This document shows positions 46,907 through 56,123 of a stretch of DNA of 64,000 nucleotides, in pieces (positions within the stretch are counted from its first letter, which is position 1; each line of letters opens with the position of its first letter). Source of the stretch: UBA9339 sp964535195 (lineage in GTDB: Bacteria; Pseudomonadota; Gammaproteobacteria; UBA9339); assembly GCA_964535195.1 (NCBI GenBank), contig CAZHSI010000001.1, positions 216,664 to 280,663 of the forward strand, read 5' to 3'. The position numbers and the translations under genes were made by a program. The notes under the pieces were generated by a model. It was not told the DNA's origin. It saw nothing but the letters and a program-made list of their open reading frames with translations, and made no database searches.

Positions 46907-49498
46907 TTACCTTGAGGAAAGAGCCTTAGTAATAATTTCATAAACATTGGCAGATATTCGCGGTGTTTTATTAAGCTTTACTAGTTGTTGCTTTAATAGT
47001 CTTTGGCGTTTCTTATCAAGGTTATGACCATTAGTAAGAGATACGGCTAGAAATGCGGCAACTTGGGGATTGAATTTATCAATAGTGATTATTTGTTCAG
47101 TCAAAAATTTATAACCACTACCGCTAGCTTCGTGAAAATTAAATAAGTTATTTTCACAAAAAGTACGGAGCAGAGCATAAACATTGTTAGGGTTTTTGAT
47201 ATTAAATGCTGGGTGATGAATTAATCTTTTTATTTGGTCTAAAGTTCGAGCGTGTTTTATTTCAGCATTAATTGTTAGCCACTTGTTAACTAGATTTGGT
47301 TGGTTACGCCATTTTTTATAGTAATTTTCTAAAATCTTTTTCCGTTCTTTACAGGCAGAATTTGCCAAACTGGTTAAGCTGGCAAGAGTGTCGGTTAAGT
47401 TATCGGCCTGAGTTAGTTGTTTTTTGGCTAAAGCAAAAACTTTGGGTGTGTTTAAGTGCATTAAATAATGGAGACAAATATTTTTTAGACTTCGTTTGCC
47501 GATAGACTTGGCCTTGAGATTATAAGTATTTTGGGAATAGTTTTTTTGGTAGCATGCGAATAATTCTTTTTCTAGTTGGTGGGCAATTTCAGTTTTCAGG
47601 AACTCACGAACGTGATGCAAAGATTCGATATCTCTACCAGGTAGAATTTCTAATAAACGACTTTCAGAAGGTAGTGCTAGCATTTCAGCGGCTAATGCTG
47701 GATCGATAGTTTTGTCACGAATAATTGTTTTAAACATTTGCACCAAGCTTTGTGGTAAGACATAGTGTTTGTTGGTGCGTTTTTTCTGAGATAAATCGCT
47801 AACGATATTAATTACTAGTTTTTGACTGGCCTCCCAACGACTAACGGGGTTTTGGTCATGCGCAATTAAAAATAACAACTCATTTTCTTTATAGGAGTAT
47901 TCGATTTTTATTGGGGCAGAGAAATCTCGTAGTAGCGACAATGTTGGTTTGGTTTTTAGGCGCTTAAAGGTAAAGAGTTGTTCTTTTTTATTAATGGTTA
48001 ATACCTTGGTTGGTGTATTGGTACCATTAGGTTGAATCAAGCTAACTGCCAAAGGAATAAAAAAATCTTGTGGGGCTTGCGGGTGTTCTTGTTTTATTTT
48101 TAAGAGTAAACAATTTTTATTCTTAATAAAATTGTCGGTTATCCGTAGTAGTGGTGTTCCACATTGGTCATACCAGAGCATAAATTGTTTAAGATCGGTT
48201 TTGGCGACGGTCGCTGCGATCCTCAAAAAATCCTCAATGGTTACAGCTTGGCCATCAAACTTACGTAGAAATTTACGCATAATGACCAGAAAAGTTTTTC
48301 TACCGAAAATAGTACTTAACATTCTTGCTACTTCGGCACTTTTTTCATATACCGTCCGCGTATAAAAATTGTCGACAGCGATATATGATTTTAAGCGAAT
48401 TGGATGGGCCAGCGGGCCAGAGTCTTCGGCAAATTGCTTGGCGCAAATAACTTTTATTTCGTCGATACGGCTAATACTTTTACCATATAAATCTTCGGTA
48501 AATAACCCTTCTCTTAAGGTGGTTAAACCCTCTTTTAATCCTAGTTGAAACCAATTGCGGCAAGTAACACGATTACCTGTCCAATTATGAAAATATTCAT
48601 GTGCCACAACTGCAGCAATTCTTTTAAAATCAGCATCGGTAGCAGTTAAAGGTGAAGCGAGTAATAGTTTACTATTGAAAACATTTAGTCCCTTATTTTC
48701 CATGGCGCCAAAATTAAGGTCATTAATCGCAACGATTTGGTATAGATCGAGGTCATATTCAAGCGCAAAGTTTTTTTCATCCCAGGCCATGGCTTGCTTT
48801 AAAGATAACATAGCATGATGGCACTCTTTGAGTTGGTTTTTATCAGCAAAAATACGTAAAGTTATTTTACGTTTAGATTTAGTTATATAGTAATCTTCAA
48901 GATAAGAAAATTTACCAGCGACTAAGGCAAATAAATATGCAGATTTAGGAAAGGGATCTTGCCAAATTGCTTGATGTTGGTTATTGGTTAACTTTTTTTG
49001 GGAAATTAGGTTACCGTTAGATAACAAAACCGGATATTTGTTTTTATCGGCAATAATCGTAGTTGTGAATTTGGTTAAAACATCTGGGCGATCAATAAAA
49101 TAGGTAATGGTACGAAAACCATGCGGCTCATTCTGGGTGCAAAAATTATTATTGGTTAAATATAATCCCGTACAATTTAAATTTTTTTGAGGGCAAATGA
49201 CGACTACTGTTTCTAAAGTAAAATTATCGGGCACATTTGGGATGGTTAGGTTTTGTGGGGTTAGATGGTATTGGTTAGCCGGGAGTGGTTTTTGATCTAG
49301 TTTTATTTCTAGCAAGGTTAGGTTTATGCCATTAAGTACAAGATCTTTATTTTTAGCAGTTACAGCTAAATTCCGTTGAATATGTAATTTGGCGGTTACT
49401 ATAGTTTCTTTAGGGGCTAGATTGAACTGTAGCTCAGCAGAATCAATCAAAAATGGTGATGGCCGATAATCTTTTAAATAGGTTATTTCATGTTTCAT
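46907..49498 (-). CDS. pepN: Aminopeptidase N (M1 zinc peptidase)
   Basis: 863 residues, typical length. It removes N-terminal amino acids from peptides in the cytoplasm. Motifs: substrate-binding GAMENKGLNVFN, zinc motif HEYFHNWTGNRVTCR with the downstream Glu in LKEGLTTLREGLF, and the YEKSAEVARML block. Followed 2 bp later by add and preceded 45 bp by dnaQ, part of a long minus-strand gene block. Confidence 0.96.
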   Translation of the reverse strand: MKHEITYLKDYRPSPFLIDSAELQFNLAPKETIVTAKLHIQRNLAVTAKNKDLVLNGINLTLLEIKLDQKPLPANQYHLTPQNLTIPNVPDNFTLETVVVICPQKNLNCTGLYLTNNNFCTQNEPHGFRTITYFIDRPDVLTKFTTTIIADKNKYPVLLSNGNLISQKKLTNNQHQAIWQDPFPKSAYLFALVAGKFSYLEDYYITKSKRKITLRIFADKNQLKECHHAMLSLKQAMAWDEKNFALEYDLDLYQIVAINDLNFGAMENKGLNVFNSKLLLASPLTATDADFKRIAAVVAHEYFHNWTGNRVTCRNWFQLGLKEGLTTLREGLFTEDLYGKSISRIDEIKVICAKQFAEDSGPLAHPIRLKSYIAVDNFYTRTVYEKSAEVARMLSTIFGRKTFLVIMRKFLRKFDGQAVTIEDFLRIAATVAKTDLKQFMLWYDQCGTPLLRITDNFIKNKNCLLLKIKQEHPQAPQDFFIPLAVSLIQPNGTNTPTKVLTINKKEQLFTFKRLKTKPTLSLLRDFSAPIKIEYSYKENELLFLIAHDQNPVSRWEASQKLVINIVSDLSQKKRTNKHYVLPQSLVQMFKTIIRDKTIDPALAAEMLALPSESRLLEILPGRDIESLHHVREFLKTEIAHQLEKELFACYQKNYSQNTYNLKAKSIGKRSLKNICLHYLMHLNTPKVFALAKKQLTQADNLTDTLASLTSLANSACKERKKILENYYKKWRNQPNLVNKWLTINAEIKHARTLDQIKRLIHHPAFNIKNPNNVYALLRTFCENNLFNFHEASGSGYKFLTEQIITIDKFNPQVAAFLAVSLTNGHNLDKKRQRLLKQQLVKLNKTPRISANVYEIITKALSSR

Positions 49499-49543
49499 TG
49501 CAACGATTCTCCTCTTGTCATATTGTGCTGATATTACGTTTTT

Positions 49544-50254
49544 TTATTCGTGCTCCCATTGACATTTGCCAGATAGTTTTTTTATCGTTGCAAGTAGTGC
49601 TTGATGAGCAGTTAATTCTATTGTATTTGCATATGTAACCACAGTAGCTTGGGGTTTAATTTTGCCAACTTGCGTCGATTTTTCCTGAAGTTCTGTGGCG
49701 GTAGTTGTAAAGTCATCGCTAGTAAACAAACTACCTTGTCCTCCAGTCATTAACAGGTAGGCTTCTGTGAGTAACTGCGCATCAAGTAGCGCGCCGTGAA
49801 GTTTACGTTCGCTAAGGTCAATTTTGTAACGCTTGCATATGGCATCCAAAGTGTTACGTTGTCCAGGGAACTTCTTGCGCGCTAATGATAAAGTATCAAG
49901 TACTGTAACGTAATTAGCTAGTGAACCTTTATTTGGTGCGGTAAGTTTGATTTCGTGATTAATAAAGCCAACATCAAAATTGGCATTATGAGCAATTAAT
50001 TCCGCGCCATTAATGAACGCTAAAAACTCAGCCATGATCTCAGCGAAACTTGGTTTGTCGCGAAGAAAGTCATTCGTGATGCCAGTAATGCTTAATGCCT
50101 CTTCTTCTACTTCTCGCCCTGGATTGATATATTTATGAAAAGTATTACCAGTTAATTTACGATCAACTAACTCTATACAACCAATCTCTATAATGCGGTG
50201 ACCTTTTTCTGGCTCGAGGCCAGTGGTCTCTGTATCAATTACAATCTGTCTCAT
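49544..50254 (-). CDS. dnaQ: DNA polymerase III epsilon subunit (proofreading exonuclease)
   Basis: 236 residues. DEDDh exonuclease motifs: IVIDTETTGLEPEKGHRIIE (Exo I), AELIAHNANFDVGFINHE (Exo II), and HGALLDAQLLTEAYL (Exo III with His). It provides proofreading to the replicative polymerase. The rnhA gene directly upstream repeats the gammaproteobacterial arrangement, although here both genes share a strand while they are divergent in E. coli. Confidence 0.95.
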   Translation of the reverse strand: MRQIVIDTETTGLEPEKGHRIIEIGCIELVDRKLTGNTFHKYINPGREVEEEALSITGITNDFLRDKPSFAEIMAEFLAFINGAELIAHNANFDVGFINHEIKLTAPNKGSLANYVTVLDTLSLARKKFPGQRNTLDAICKRYKIDLSERKLHGALLDAQLLTEAYLLMTGGQGSLFTSDDFTTTATELQEKSTQVGKIKPQATVVTYANTIELTAHQALLATIKKLSGKCQWEHE

Positions 50255-50298
50255 ATACTCCTCAATTTAACTTGCAACTAGTGTACTCCTCGTAAAAA

Positions 50299-50754
50299 TT
50301 ATTTTGTTGCGTTCATGATGTCAATAGCATCATTAGCCAATTTATCAGCTAGTTCGTTTTCTGGGTGGTTGCTATGACCTTTAACCCAATGCCAATCGAT
50401 TTTGTGAAGACTCGCAATTTTGTCGAGCTCATGCCATAGATCAATATTTTTGATTGTTTGTTTTTGGCTATTGCGCCAACCATTTTTTTTCCACTGTAAC
50501 AGCCACGAGGTGATCCCTTGGTGGACATACTCAGAATCAGTAGTAATACTAACTTGGCACGGTCTTTTTAGCGTTTCTAAAGCCTTAATAACAGCTGTAA
50601 GCTCCATCCGATTGTTCGTGGTAAAAACTTCTGCGCCATTAAGATGTTTTTCATGTTTTTTATAGCGTAGGATTGCTCCCCAGCCCCCTGGCCCAGGATT
50701 ACCCCGACACGCCCCGTCTGTAAAAATTTCCACAATTGTCGATTCTGTATTCAT
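50299..50754 (-). CDS. rnhA: Ribonuclease HI
   Basis: 151 residues. It cuts the RNA strand of RNA-DNA hybrids. Active-site residues: D in IFTDGACRGNPGPGGWG, E in NNRMELTAVIKAL, D in TTDSEYVHQGI, and the late H/D in VKGHSNHPENELADKLAN. Its start overlaps the stop of the methyltransferase gene by 4 bp, and dnaQ follows after 44 bp. Confidence 0.97.
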   Translation of the reverse strand: MNTESTIVEIFTDGACRGNPGPGGWGAILRYKKHEKHLNGAEVFTTNNRMELTAVIKALETLKRPCQVSITTDSEYVHQGITSWLLQWKKNGWRNSQKQTIKNIDLWHELDKIASLHKIDWHWVKGHSNHPENELADKLANDAIDIMNATK

Positions 50755-51491
50755 TGCGCTACCCGTGATGTTGGTTTAGGTAAACTTTTATCTATTTGGT
50801 GTTGCGGTACAATATGTTTTAATTCACTTATTGGTTTAACTTCGGCACTGGTTTTATGTGCTACAAACATATAGCTTGCACCACAATATGGCCAAAGGAT
50901 TTGACCAATTCCTTCTATGAATAACATTTTTTCAGTATCTTTACGCGGTGGGCGAAAATAAACAGTTTGATAATCACCAACCTGAAACCCAACTTTTGTT
51001 AGCCAGTGTGTTAATTTGTTGGGATTAAGCCAGTTACTGTCCCAAATGCTATTTTTTTCTCGCTTAAACCAGCGCGAAATACCCCAAAGACTATGAGGGT
51101 TAAATCCGAGAATTACTAAATGTCCCCCGTTAATGATGGTATTGTAGGCCTCTTGCAGAATTTTTTTAGGATTTTTGGAAAATTCTAAGATGTGAAACAG
51201 TACTATGGCATCAATACTTTCTGGTAAAAAAGGTAGTTCGTCTAACTCACATTGCATCGCAATTAGATCTTGAGGGAGGGGAGAGCTCGGGGTAGGGTTA
51301 AGCACAATATGATTATGGATGCAAGAGGAGTTGAGCAGGCCACTGGTTTTGTCGTAGGGTCCCCCCGCCTGCACAATATAATAACCAAATATTTTTGGTA
51401 AGACGCTAGATAAGCCAGTCAATTCGGCTTTTAGTAGCGCGTCTCCTAATGGTTGTTGATACCAGTGTGCAATTTCAGCTAGGTTTTTAAT
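50751..51491 (-). CDS. SAM-dependent methyltransferase, YafS-like, with a probable ATT start
   Basis: A 246-residue product if translation starts at ATT 51491. The family (E. coli yafS, next to rnhA/dnaQ) has an N-terminal helix before the motif YGFHLLKIG; here IAHWYQQPLGDALL precedes KIFGYYIVQAGG, so the conventional later start (TTG 51422, no ribosome site) would remove conserved sequence. The ATT is preceded by CCGGAG at the right distance and overlaps the cysS stop; a stop lies two codons upstream, leaving no ATG/GTG/TTG choice. Methyltransferase motifs: DAIVLFHILEFSKNPKKILQ, GGHLVILGFNPHSLWG. Substrate unknown. Confidence 0.8.
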   Translation of the reverse strand: MKNLAEIAHWYQQPLGDALLKAELTGLSSVLPKIFGYYIVQAGGPYDKTSGLLNSSCIHNHIVLNPTPSSPLPQDLIAMQCELDELPFLPESIDAIVLFHILEFSKNPKKILQEAYNTIINGGHLVILGFNPHSLWGISRWFKREKNSIWDSNWLNPNKLTHWLTKVGFQVGDYQTVYFRPPRKDTEKMLFIEGIGQILWPYCGASYMFVAHKTSAEVKPISELKHIVPQHQIDKSLPKPTSRVAQ

Positions 51492-52917
51492 GTTTTAACT
51501 CCGGAAGGGTAGTTAAAAGATATTTCTTCCGATCTTCCACTGTCCAGATAGTGCCATTTTTAGTGTCTTCTAAGACTATCCCCATGGCGATTAATTTATT
51601 GCGAATGTTATCTGCTTCTTGCCAGTTTTTGTTTTGACGGGAAAGAGAGCGAGCAGTAATTAAGTCGGTAATTATTTTGCTATCTACTCCTGCTTGTAGA
51701 AATACGACGGGGTTTTCTTCTAGTAAACCGAGCGTTCCACCTAAATCTTTTAATAACGCAACATATTGTTTTGCTTTCGCAAGTTGCTTGGTGTCGCGTA
51801 ACTGATTAATTTCTCTTACTAAGTCAAACAAGACCGCTAACGCTTTGGGGGTGTTAAAATCGTCAGCCATAGCTAAATGAAATTTTTTGTAAAATTCATT
51901 GTCAGTAAAAGTTTTGGAAACATTAGCCTCCTCAGCAGGAATATCTCGTAAAGTAATATAAAAACGGCGTAGTGCTGCTTCGGCATGGTCTAAGTTTTCT
52001 TCAGAAAAATTAACGGGGCTACGATAGTGGCTTGACAGGATAAAAAAGCGGAGAATTTCTGCTGGATATTTTTTTAAAACATCTTTTAAAGTAAAAAAAT
52101 TACCTAACGATTTTGACATCTTTTCTTGATTAACTTGGACAAATCCCATGTGCATCCAAATATTAGCAAATGGAGTGCCATTGGCAGCCTCAGACTGTGC
52201 TAGTTCGTTTTGATGATGAGGAAATTGTAAATCATTGCCCCCACCGTGAATATCGAAGTTTTTACCTAAATATTTTTTTGCCATAGCGGAACACTCAATA
52301 TGCCAGCCAGGTCTGCCGTTACCCCATGGTGATGGCCAGAATGGTTCCTCAGGTTTGGCTGCTTTCCATAAGACAAAATCGAGGGGATTTTGCTTTTTTT
52401 CGCTGGTTTCAACTCGTGCGCCAACTTTTAGGCTATCAAGATTTTGATGGGCAAGTTTTCCATAATCCTTAAATTTTTCGACACTATAATAAACATCACC
52501 GTTTGTGGCAGTATAAGCAAACCCTTTATCAATAAGAATTTTGATCATATCGATAATTTCTGAAATATGGTCGGTTACTTGAGGTTCAAAATCTGGGGGA
52601 ACAATGTGTAACGATTTTTCATCAGCGCGCATTGAGGAGATAATTTGGGTGGTTAATTCTTGGCAACTTATCTTGAGTTCTTTGGCACGTTTAATGATTT
52701 TATCGTCGATATCGGTTATATTACGTATGTAAGTAACTTTATAACCGATACTTTTAAGGTAGCGTACTAAAGCATCGAACCAAATAAATAGACGTCCGTG
52801 GCCAATATGGCAATCATCGTAAACAGTCAGCCCGCAAACATATAAGCCAACTTGGGATGGATTGATTGGGCGAAATAATTCTTTTTCTTGGGTTAAGGTA
52901 TTATATATGTTTAACAT
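51487..52917 (-). CDS. cysS: Cysteinyl-tRNA synthetase
   Basis: 476 residues from the Met at 52917 (MLNIYNTLTQEKELFRPI), which aligns with the known N-terminus of the family; a longer start at 52968 adds 17 residues with no family match. Class I motifs: HIGH as YDDCHIGHGRLF, KMSKS as EKMSKSLGNFF, and zinc ligands including C in YVCGLTVYD and WHIECSAMA. The 3' end overlaps the start of the methyltransferase gene by 5 bp. Confidence 0.97.
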   Translation of the reverse strand: MLNIYNTLTQEKELFRPINPSQVGLYVCGLTVYDDCHIGHGRLFIWFDALVRYLKSIGYKVTYIRNITDIDDKIIKRAKELKISCQELTTQIISSMRADEKSLHIVPPDFEPQVTDHISEIIDMIKILIDKGFAYTATNGDVYYSVEKFKDYGKLAHQNLDSLKVGARVETSEKKQNPLDFVLWKAAKPEEPFWPSPWGNGRPGWHIECSAMAKKYLGKNFDIHGGGNDLQFPHHQNELAQSEAANGTPFANIWMHMGFVQVNQEKMSKSLGNFFTLKDVLKKYPAEILRFFILSSHYRSPVNFSEENLDHAEAALRRFYITLRDIPAEEANVSKTFTDNEFYKKFHLAMADDFNTPKALAVLFDLVREINQLRDTKQLAKAKQYVALLKDLGGTLGLLEENPVVFLQAGVDSKIITDLITARSLSRQNKNWQEADNIRNKLIAMGIVLEDTKNGTIWTVEDRKKYLLTTLPELKH

Positions 52918-53111
52918 TTGGTTAACTTTCATATGAATAACTGTTAGTAATGCTAGTGATGGTAACAAAAACTAATTGGGGTTACAATTAAGAATTAACT
53001 AAGTTTGTCTTGAATGGGATGTTCAAATACCCAATAACAAAGGGTGCTTGTAGGTAAAAAATTCGCAAAATAAATTGATTGCAGTCGCTGCTTCTATTTT
53101 GTTAAAGTGCC

Positions 53112-54293
53112 ATGCATATGGTCATTGAAAATACGGTATTACAAAAAAACGTGCCGACTATTCCAGTATCTCTTTATATCCATTTTCCCTGGTGTATAAG
53201 TAAATGTCCCTATTGTGATTTTAACTCTTATCCACTAGCCGATAAGAGTCTGATCGCGGCTTATATAAATAAACTACTTTATGATTTAGAATGTACGGCC
53301 TTTTCTTGTGAAAATAAGGAATTAGTTAGTATTTACTTTGGTGGTGGTACTCCAAGTTTGTTACCGCCTGAAGCCGTGGCTACGATCATCGAACATGTAA
53401 AAAAATATTTTTCTTGTGCTTTAGATACCGAAATTAGTATGGAGGCTAATCCTGGAACTGTTGACCTAACTAGGTGCCAAGAGTTTAAGTATGCTGGCAT
53501 CAATCGGCTTTCTTTGGGGGTACAAAGTTTTGACGATGAAAAATTAAAGAGCATCAAAAGGGTCCATAATGCAAGGGGAGCGTTAGCGGCGGTTGAAAGT
53601 GTAAAAAAAGCAGGGTTTACTAACTTTAATCTTGATCTAATGTATGGTTTGCCAGGGCAGACGGCCAAAGCGGCAGTGGCGGATTTAAAAAAGGCGTTAA
53701 GTTTTGAACCGCCTCATCTTTCGTGGTATCAGTTAACTTTAGATGACCCCAGGGTTTTACAAACCGTTACTAAGGCTCAGTTGCCTTATGGGGAAAAATT
53801 GTGGCACATACAAAAAGCGGGGCAAGAATGCCTTGTTACCCAAAAATTGCAGCAATATGAAGTTTCTGCTTATTGTCGAACTTTAAACGATCGGTGTAAG
53901 CATAATATGAACTATTGGTTATACGGAGATTATATGGGCATAGGTGCCGGGGCTCATGGCAAAATTACTTTCTCTGCTCATACTATTAAGCGTTATGCAA
54001 AAATTGCTGTACCATCACAATATATTGACGCTAAAACCCTAATTGCTAGTGAAGAGGTTGTGGCTAAAGAAAAACTGCCCCTGGAGTTTATGCTTAACGC
54101 TTTGCGCTTATATCAGCCTATAAGTTATGATTTACTAAAAGACCGTACTGGGTTTACAATTAGTGCTATTAAAAAACAATTGCAAGTAGCAGAAAATCTT
54201 GGATTAATTGCCGTGCGGGAAAGGGAAAGAGTAATACTTACTACTGAACGTGGTAAAAACTTTTTAAATGACCTATTAGAAATTTTTCTTTAG
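53112..54293 (+). CDS. hemW: HemW heme chaperone (radical SAM, HemN-like)
   Basis: 393 residues. The radical-SAM cluster motif is CISKCPYC (C28, C32, C35), followed by DFNSY, the HemW version rather than that of true HemN. GGGTPSLL and MEANPGTVD are also present. HemW delivers heme to respiratory proteins. Divergent from cysS, with 194 bp between the start codons. The udg gene follows after 14 bp. Confidence 0.92.
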   Translation: MHMVIENTVLQKNVPTIPVSLYIHFPWCISKCPYCDFNSYPLADKSLIAAYINKLLYDLECTAFSCENKELVSIYFGGGTPSLLPPEAVATIIEHVKKYFSCALDTEISMEANPGTVDLTRCQEFKYAGINRLSLGVQSFDDEKLKSIKRVHNARGALAAVESVKKAGFTNFNLDLMYGLPGQTAKAAVADLKKALSFEPPHLSWYQLTLDDPRVLQTVTKAQLPYGEKLWHIQKAGQECLVTQKLQQYEVSAYCRTLNDRCKHNMNYWLYGDYMGIGAGAHGKITFSAHTIKRYAKIAVPSQYIDAKTLIASEEVVAKEKLPLEFMLNALRLYQPISYDLLKDRTGFTISAIKKQLQVAENLGLIAVRERERVILTTERGKNFLNDLLEIFL

Positions 54294-54307
54294 TTAAGAG
54301 AAATTAC

Positions 54308-54988
54308 ATGAAAAGTAAAAAACAATATTTAAAAGAAATGGGAATTGATGTTTGGCACGATAAAAATAAAGCTAAGACAGCTCAAGCCAAAGCTCTTGCT
54401 ATTTCTAATGCTAGCGTTAAGGCTCAAGGTGTGCGTAGTTTAGCTGAGATCAGAAAGGAGGTCGGTGCTTGTACTCTATGTATGCTGCACAAAACTCGAA
54501 CTAATGTGGTGTTTGGTGTAGGTGACGAAAAGGCGCAAGCTATGTTTATCGGTGAAGCTCCGGGAGCCAATGAGGATCTCCAAGGCGAACCTTTTGTCGG
54601 TAGGGCAGGGATGTTGTTAAATGCTATGTTAAAATCAATCGGCTTAAAACGTGATGATATTTATATTGCTAATATTTTAAAATGTCGTCCGCCTAATAAT
54701 CGCGACCCATTGCCAGAAGAAGTAAGATTGTGCACGCCATATTTACAACAACAAATTGCCTTGATTCAGCCTAAGATATTGATAGCGGTGGGGCGAATTG
54801 CAGCCCAGTTTTTATTGAATACCATGGAGGCGATGAGTAGTCTTCGCGGAAAAACCTACCAGTATGGTCCACAAAAAATTCCTTTGTTAGTCACCTATCA
54901 TCCTGCCTATCTATTAAGATCCCCGAGCGAGAAAAGAAAAGCTTATAGTGATTTCCTTGAGATTAAAAAGACCTTAACAAACGGTTAA
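54308..54988 (+). CDS. Uracil-DNA glycosylase, family 4 (iron-sulfur type)
   Basis: 226 residues. Family-4 glycosylases remove uracil from DNA and bind a 4Fe-4S cluster. Seen: Cys ligands in GACTLCMLHKTR and ILKCRPPNNRDPLPEE, uracil-pocket motif FIGEAPGANEDLQGEPFVGR, and TYHPAYLLRSP. About 50 extra N-terminal residues are common in relatives. Follows hemW by 14 bp, so likely cotranscribed. Confidence 0.93.
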   Translation: MKSKKQYLKEMGIDVWHDKNKAKTAQAKALAISNASVKAQGVRSLAEIRKEVGACTLCMLHKTRTNVVFGVGDEKAQAMFIGEAPGANEDLQGEPFVGRAGMLLNAMLKSIGLKRDDIYIANILKCRPPNNRDPLPEEVRLCTPYLQQQIALIQPKILIAVGRIAAQFLLNTMEAMSSLRGKTYQYGPQKIPLLVTYHPAYLLRSPSEKRKAYSDFLEIKKTLTNG

Positions 54989-55122
54989 ATTCATGAGTTG
55001 GCTCATAGTAAACGCTTCGTGGCGTGCAGTGCGTTTGCTGTAGGGTTGGTTGCTTTGTATTGATCTTAGTTTTGCTCTATGTAACAATAAGCAATATTAA
55101 TTTATAAAAAGAGAGGTTGACC

Positions 55123-55383
55123 ATGTTATCTAAAAAAAATGTAGTAGCTTGTTTATTAACTCAGAGCGAAGTTGGCTTAATAAGTGGTGGCGTTAATTTT
55201 AAGAAAATTGGTGAGGCTACGAGTAACTTAAATAAAAAAATTGATAAAATTGTAAAAGACGTTGGGCAAAAAGTGGAAAATTTTGATCCTAAACAAGAAG
55301 TAGAGAATGCTATGGAAGGTATCAAGCAAGCTGCTAAAGATTTTAAGGAAGGTCGGGATGAACAAAAGAAAAAGGAGCTATAA
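55123..55383 (+). CDS. Double-glycine-leader peptide, charged amphipathic core
   Basis: 86 residues. Start at ATG 55123 with GAGAGG 6 bp upstream; an in-frame TTG at 55117 lies inside that ribosome site and is rejected. Leader MLSKKNVVACLLTQSEVGLI then SGG matches double-glycine export leaders. The mature part is helical and Lys/Glu/Asp-rich (SNLNKKIDKIVKDVGQKVEN) with no Cys. A second such peptide lies 119 bp downstream. Candidate microcin- or effector-type peptide; no exporter nearby. Confidence 0.6.
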   Translation: MLSKKNVVACLLTQSEVGLISGGVNFKKIGEATSNLNKKIDKIVKDVGQKVENFDPKQEVENAMEGIKQAAKDFKEGRDEQKKKEL

Positions 55384-55502
55384 TATAACACTATAGTACT
55401 AAGCGCTGTATATGCAACTTGATTTTAGAGAAATATGATTGATCTCCCATAATTACATGGGATGAAAATAAAAAATATTAACTCTAAAATTAGGAGGTTT
55501 AT

Positions 55503-55709
55503 ATGTTTGGTTACTTTAAAAAAATAGATGCCAACGAGATTAATAGTGTTGGTGGTGGCTGTGAATGTACTTGTAATCGTAAACCAGAGGCTACTTCGTC
55601 AGACAATTTTTATAGTATTGGTGATGCTAGATCCCTTGAAGAGTGTTCAAAGGTTTGTAGAGCCAATAGCTGGATAATAGTCAAATGTGAAAAAAATGAT
55701 GAACTATAA
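55503..55709 (+). CDS. Double-glycine-leader peptide, Cys-rich core
   Basis: 68 residues with an excellent ribosome site (AGGAGG). The leader MFGYFKKIDANEINSVGGG ends in a triple Gly. The core begins CECTCNRK and has further Cys in EECSKVCRAN and VKCEKND, six in total, so three disulfides are possible. A strong terminator ends the unit. Resembles a small secreted Cys-rich toxin or bacteriocin; no immunity gene is recognised beside it. Confidence 0.65.
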   Translation: MFGYFKKIDANEINSVGGGCECTCNRKPEATSSDNFYSIGDARSLEECSKVCRANSWIIVKCEKNDEL

Positions 55710-55739
55710 TGATTTATGATAATAGTTGCTTATAAACAC

Positions 55740-55778
55740 ATTCTGCTACTAGCCTACGGGCTGGTAGCAGAATTTTTA
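55740..55778 (+). terminator. Strong rho-independent terminator
   Basis: Long stem formed by ATTCTGCTACTAGC and GCTGGTAGCAGAAT around a short loop, followed by a T-run (55774-55778). Ends the double-glycine peptide unit. Confidence 0.85.
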
Positions 55779-55932
55779 ATAGATCCTAGCATAAGAAAAA
55801 TTAAATATTTCCATTTGGTTTTTAAAGTTTTCTATTTATCAGCAATTCCTTGATAAGGCGAGAATTGCTGGATGACATTGCTTTCTAGCAAGTTTTATAA
55901 TAGAATATTTCGCAATAGGGAGGTATCTTATA

Positions 55933-56079
55933 ATGACCAGGAAGCGTTGTGTAGTAGAATTGCCATCTGAAACAGGATATCCAGCTTGGAGGGCAGTTTG
56001 TGCTGCAATTAATTCAGAAATCTGCTGCAAAAAATTTACATTAGAAGATGCTTTTATCCGTGCCATGAACTATTTTTAG
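55933..56079 (+). CDS. Tiny conserved-looking gene (48 residues)
   Basis: ATG 55933 with GGGAGG upstream. The product begins MTRKRCVVELPSETGYPAWR and ends FTLEDAFIRAMNYF. Compact, with three internal Cys and an alpha-helical end that recalls the tail of ribbon-helix-helix proteins, but the match is not firm. It lies between the double-glycine peptides and the repeat proteins. Plausible but unproven gene. Confidence 0.5.
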   Translation: MTRKRCVVELPSETGYPAWRAVCAAINSEICCKKFTLEDAFIRAMNYF

Positions 56080-56123
56080 ACACAACTATTGGAAAAAATT
56101 AGCAAATTATAAATGGAGCTATT

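Noticed and set aside
55117..55122. TTG as start of the first double-glycine peptide at 55 kb
   Set aside because: It overlaps the ribosome site of the better ATG at 55123.
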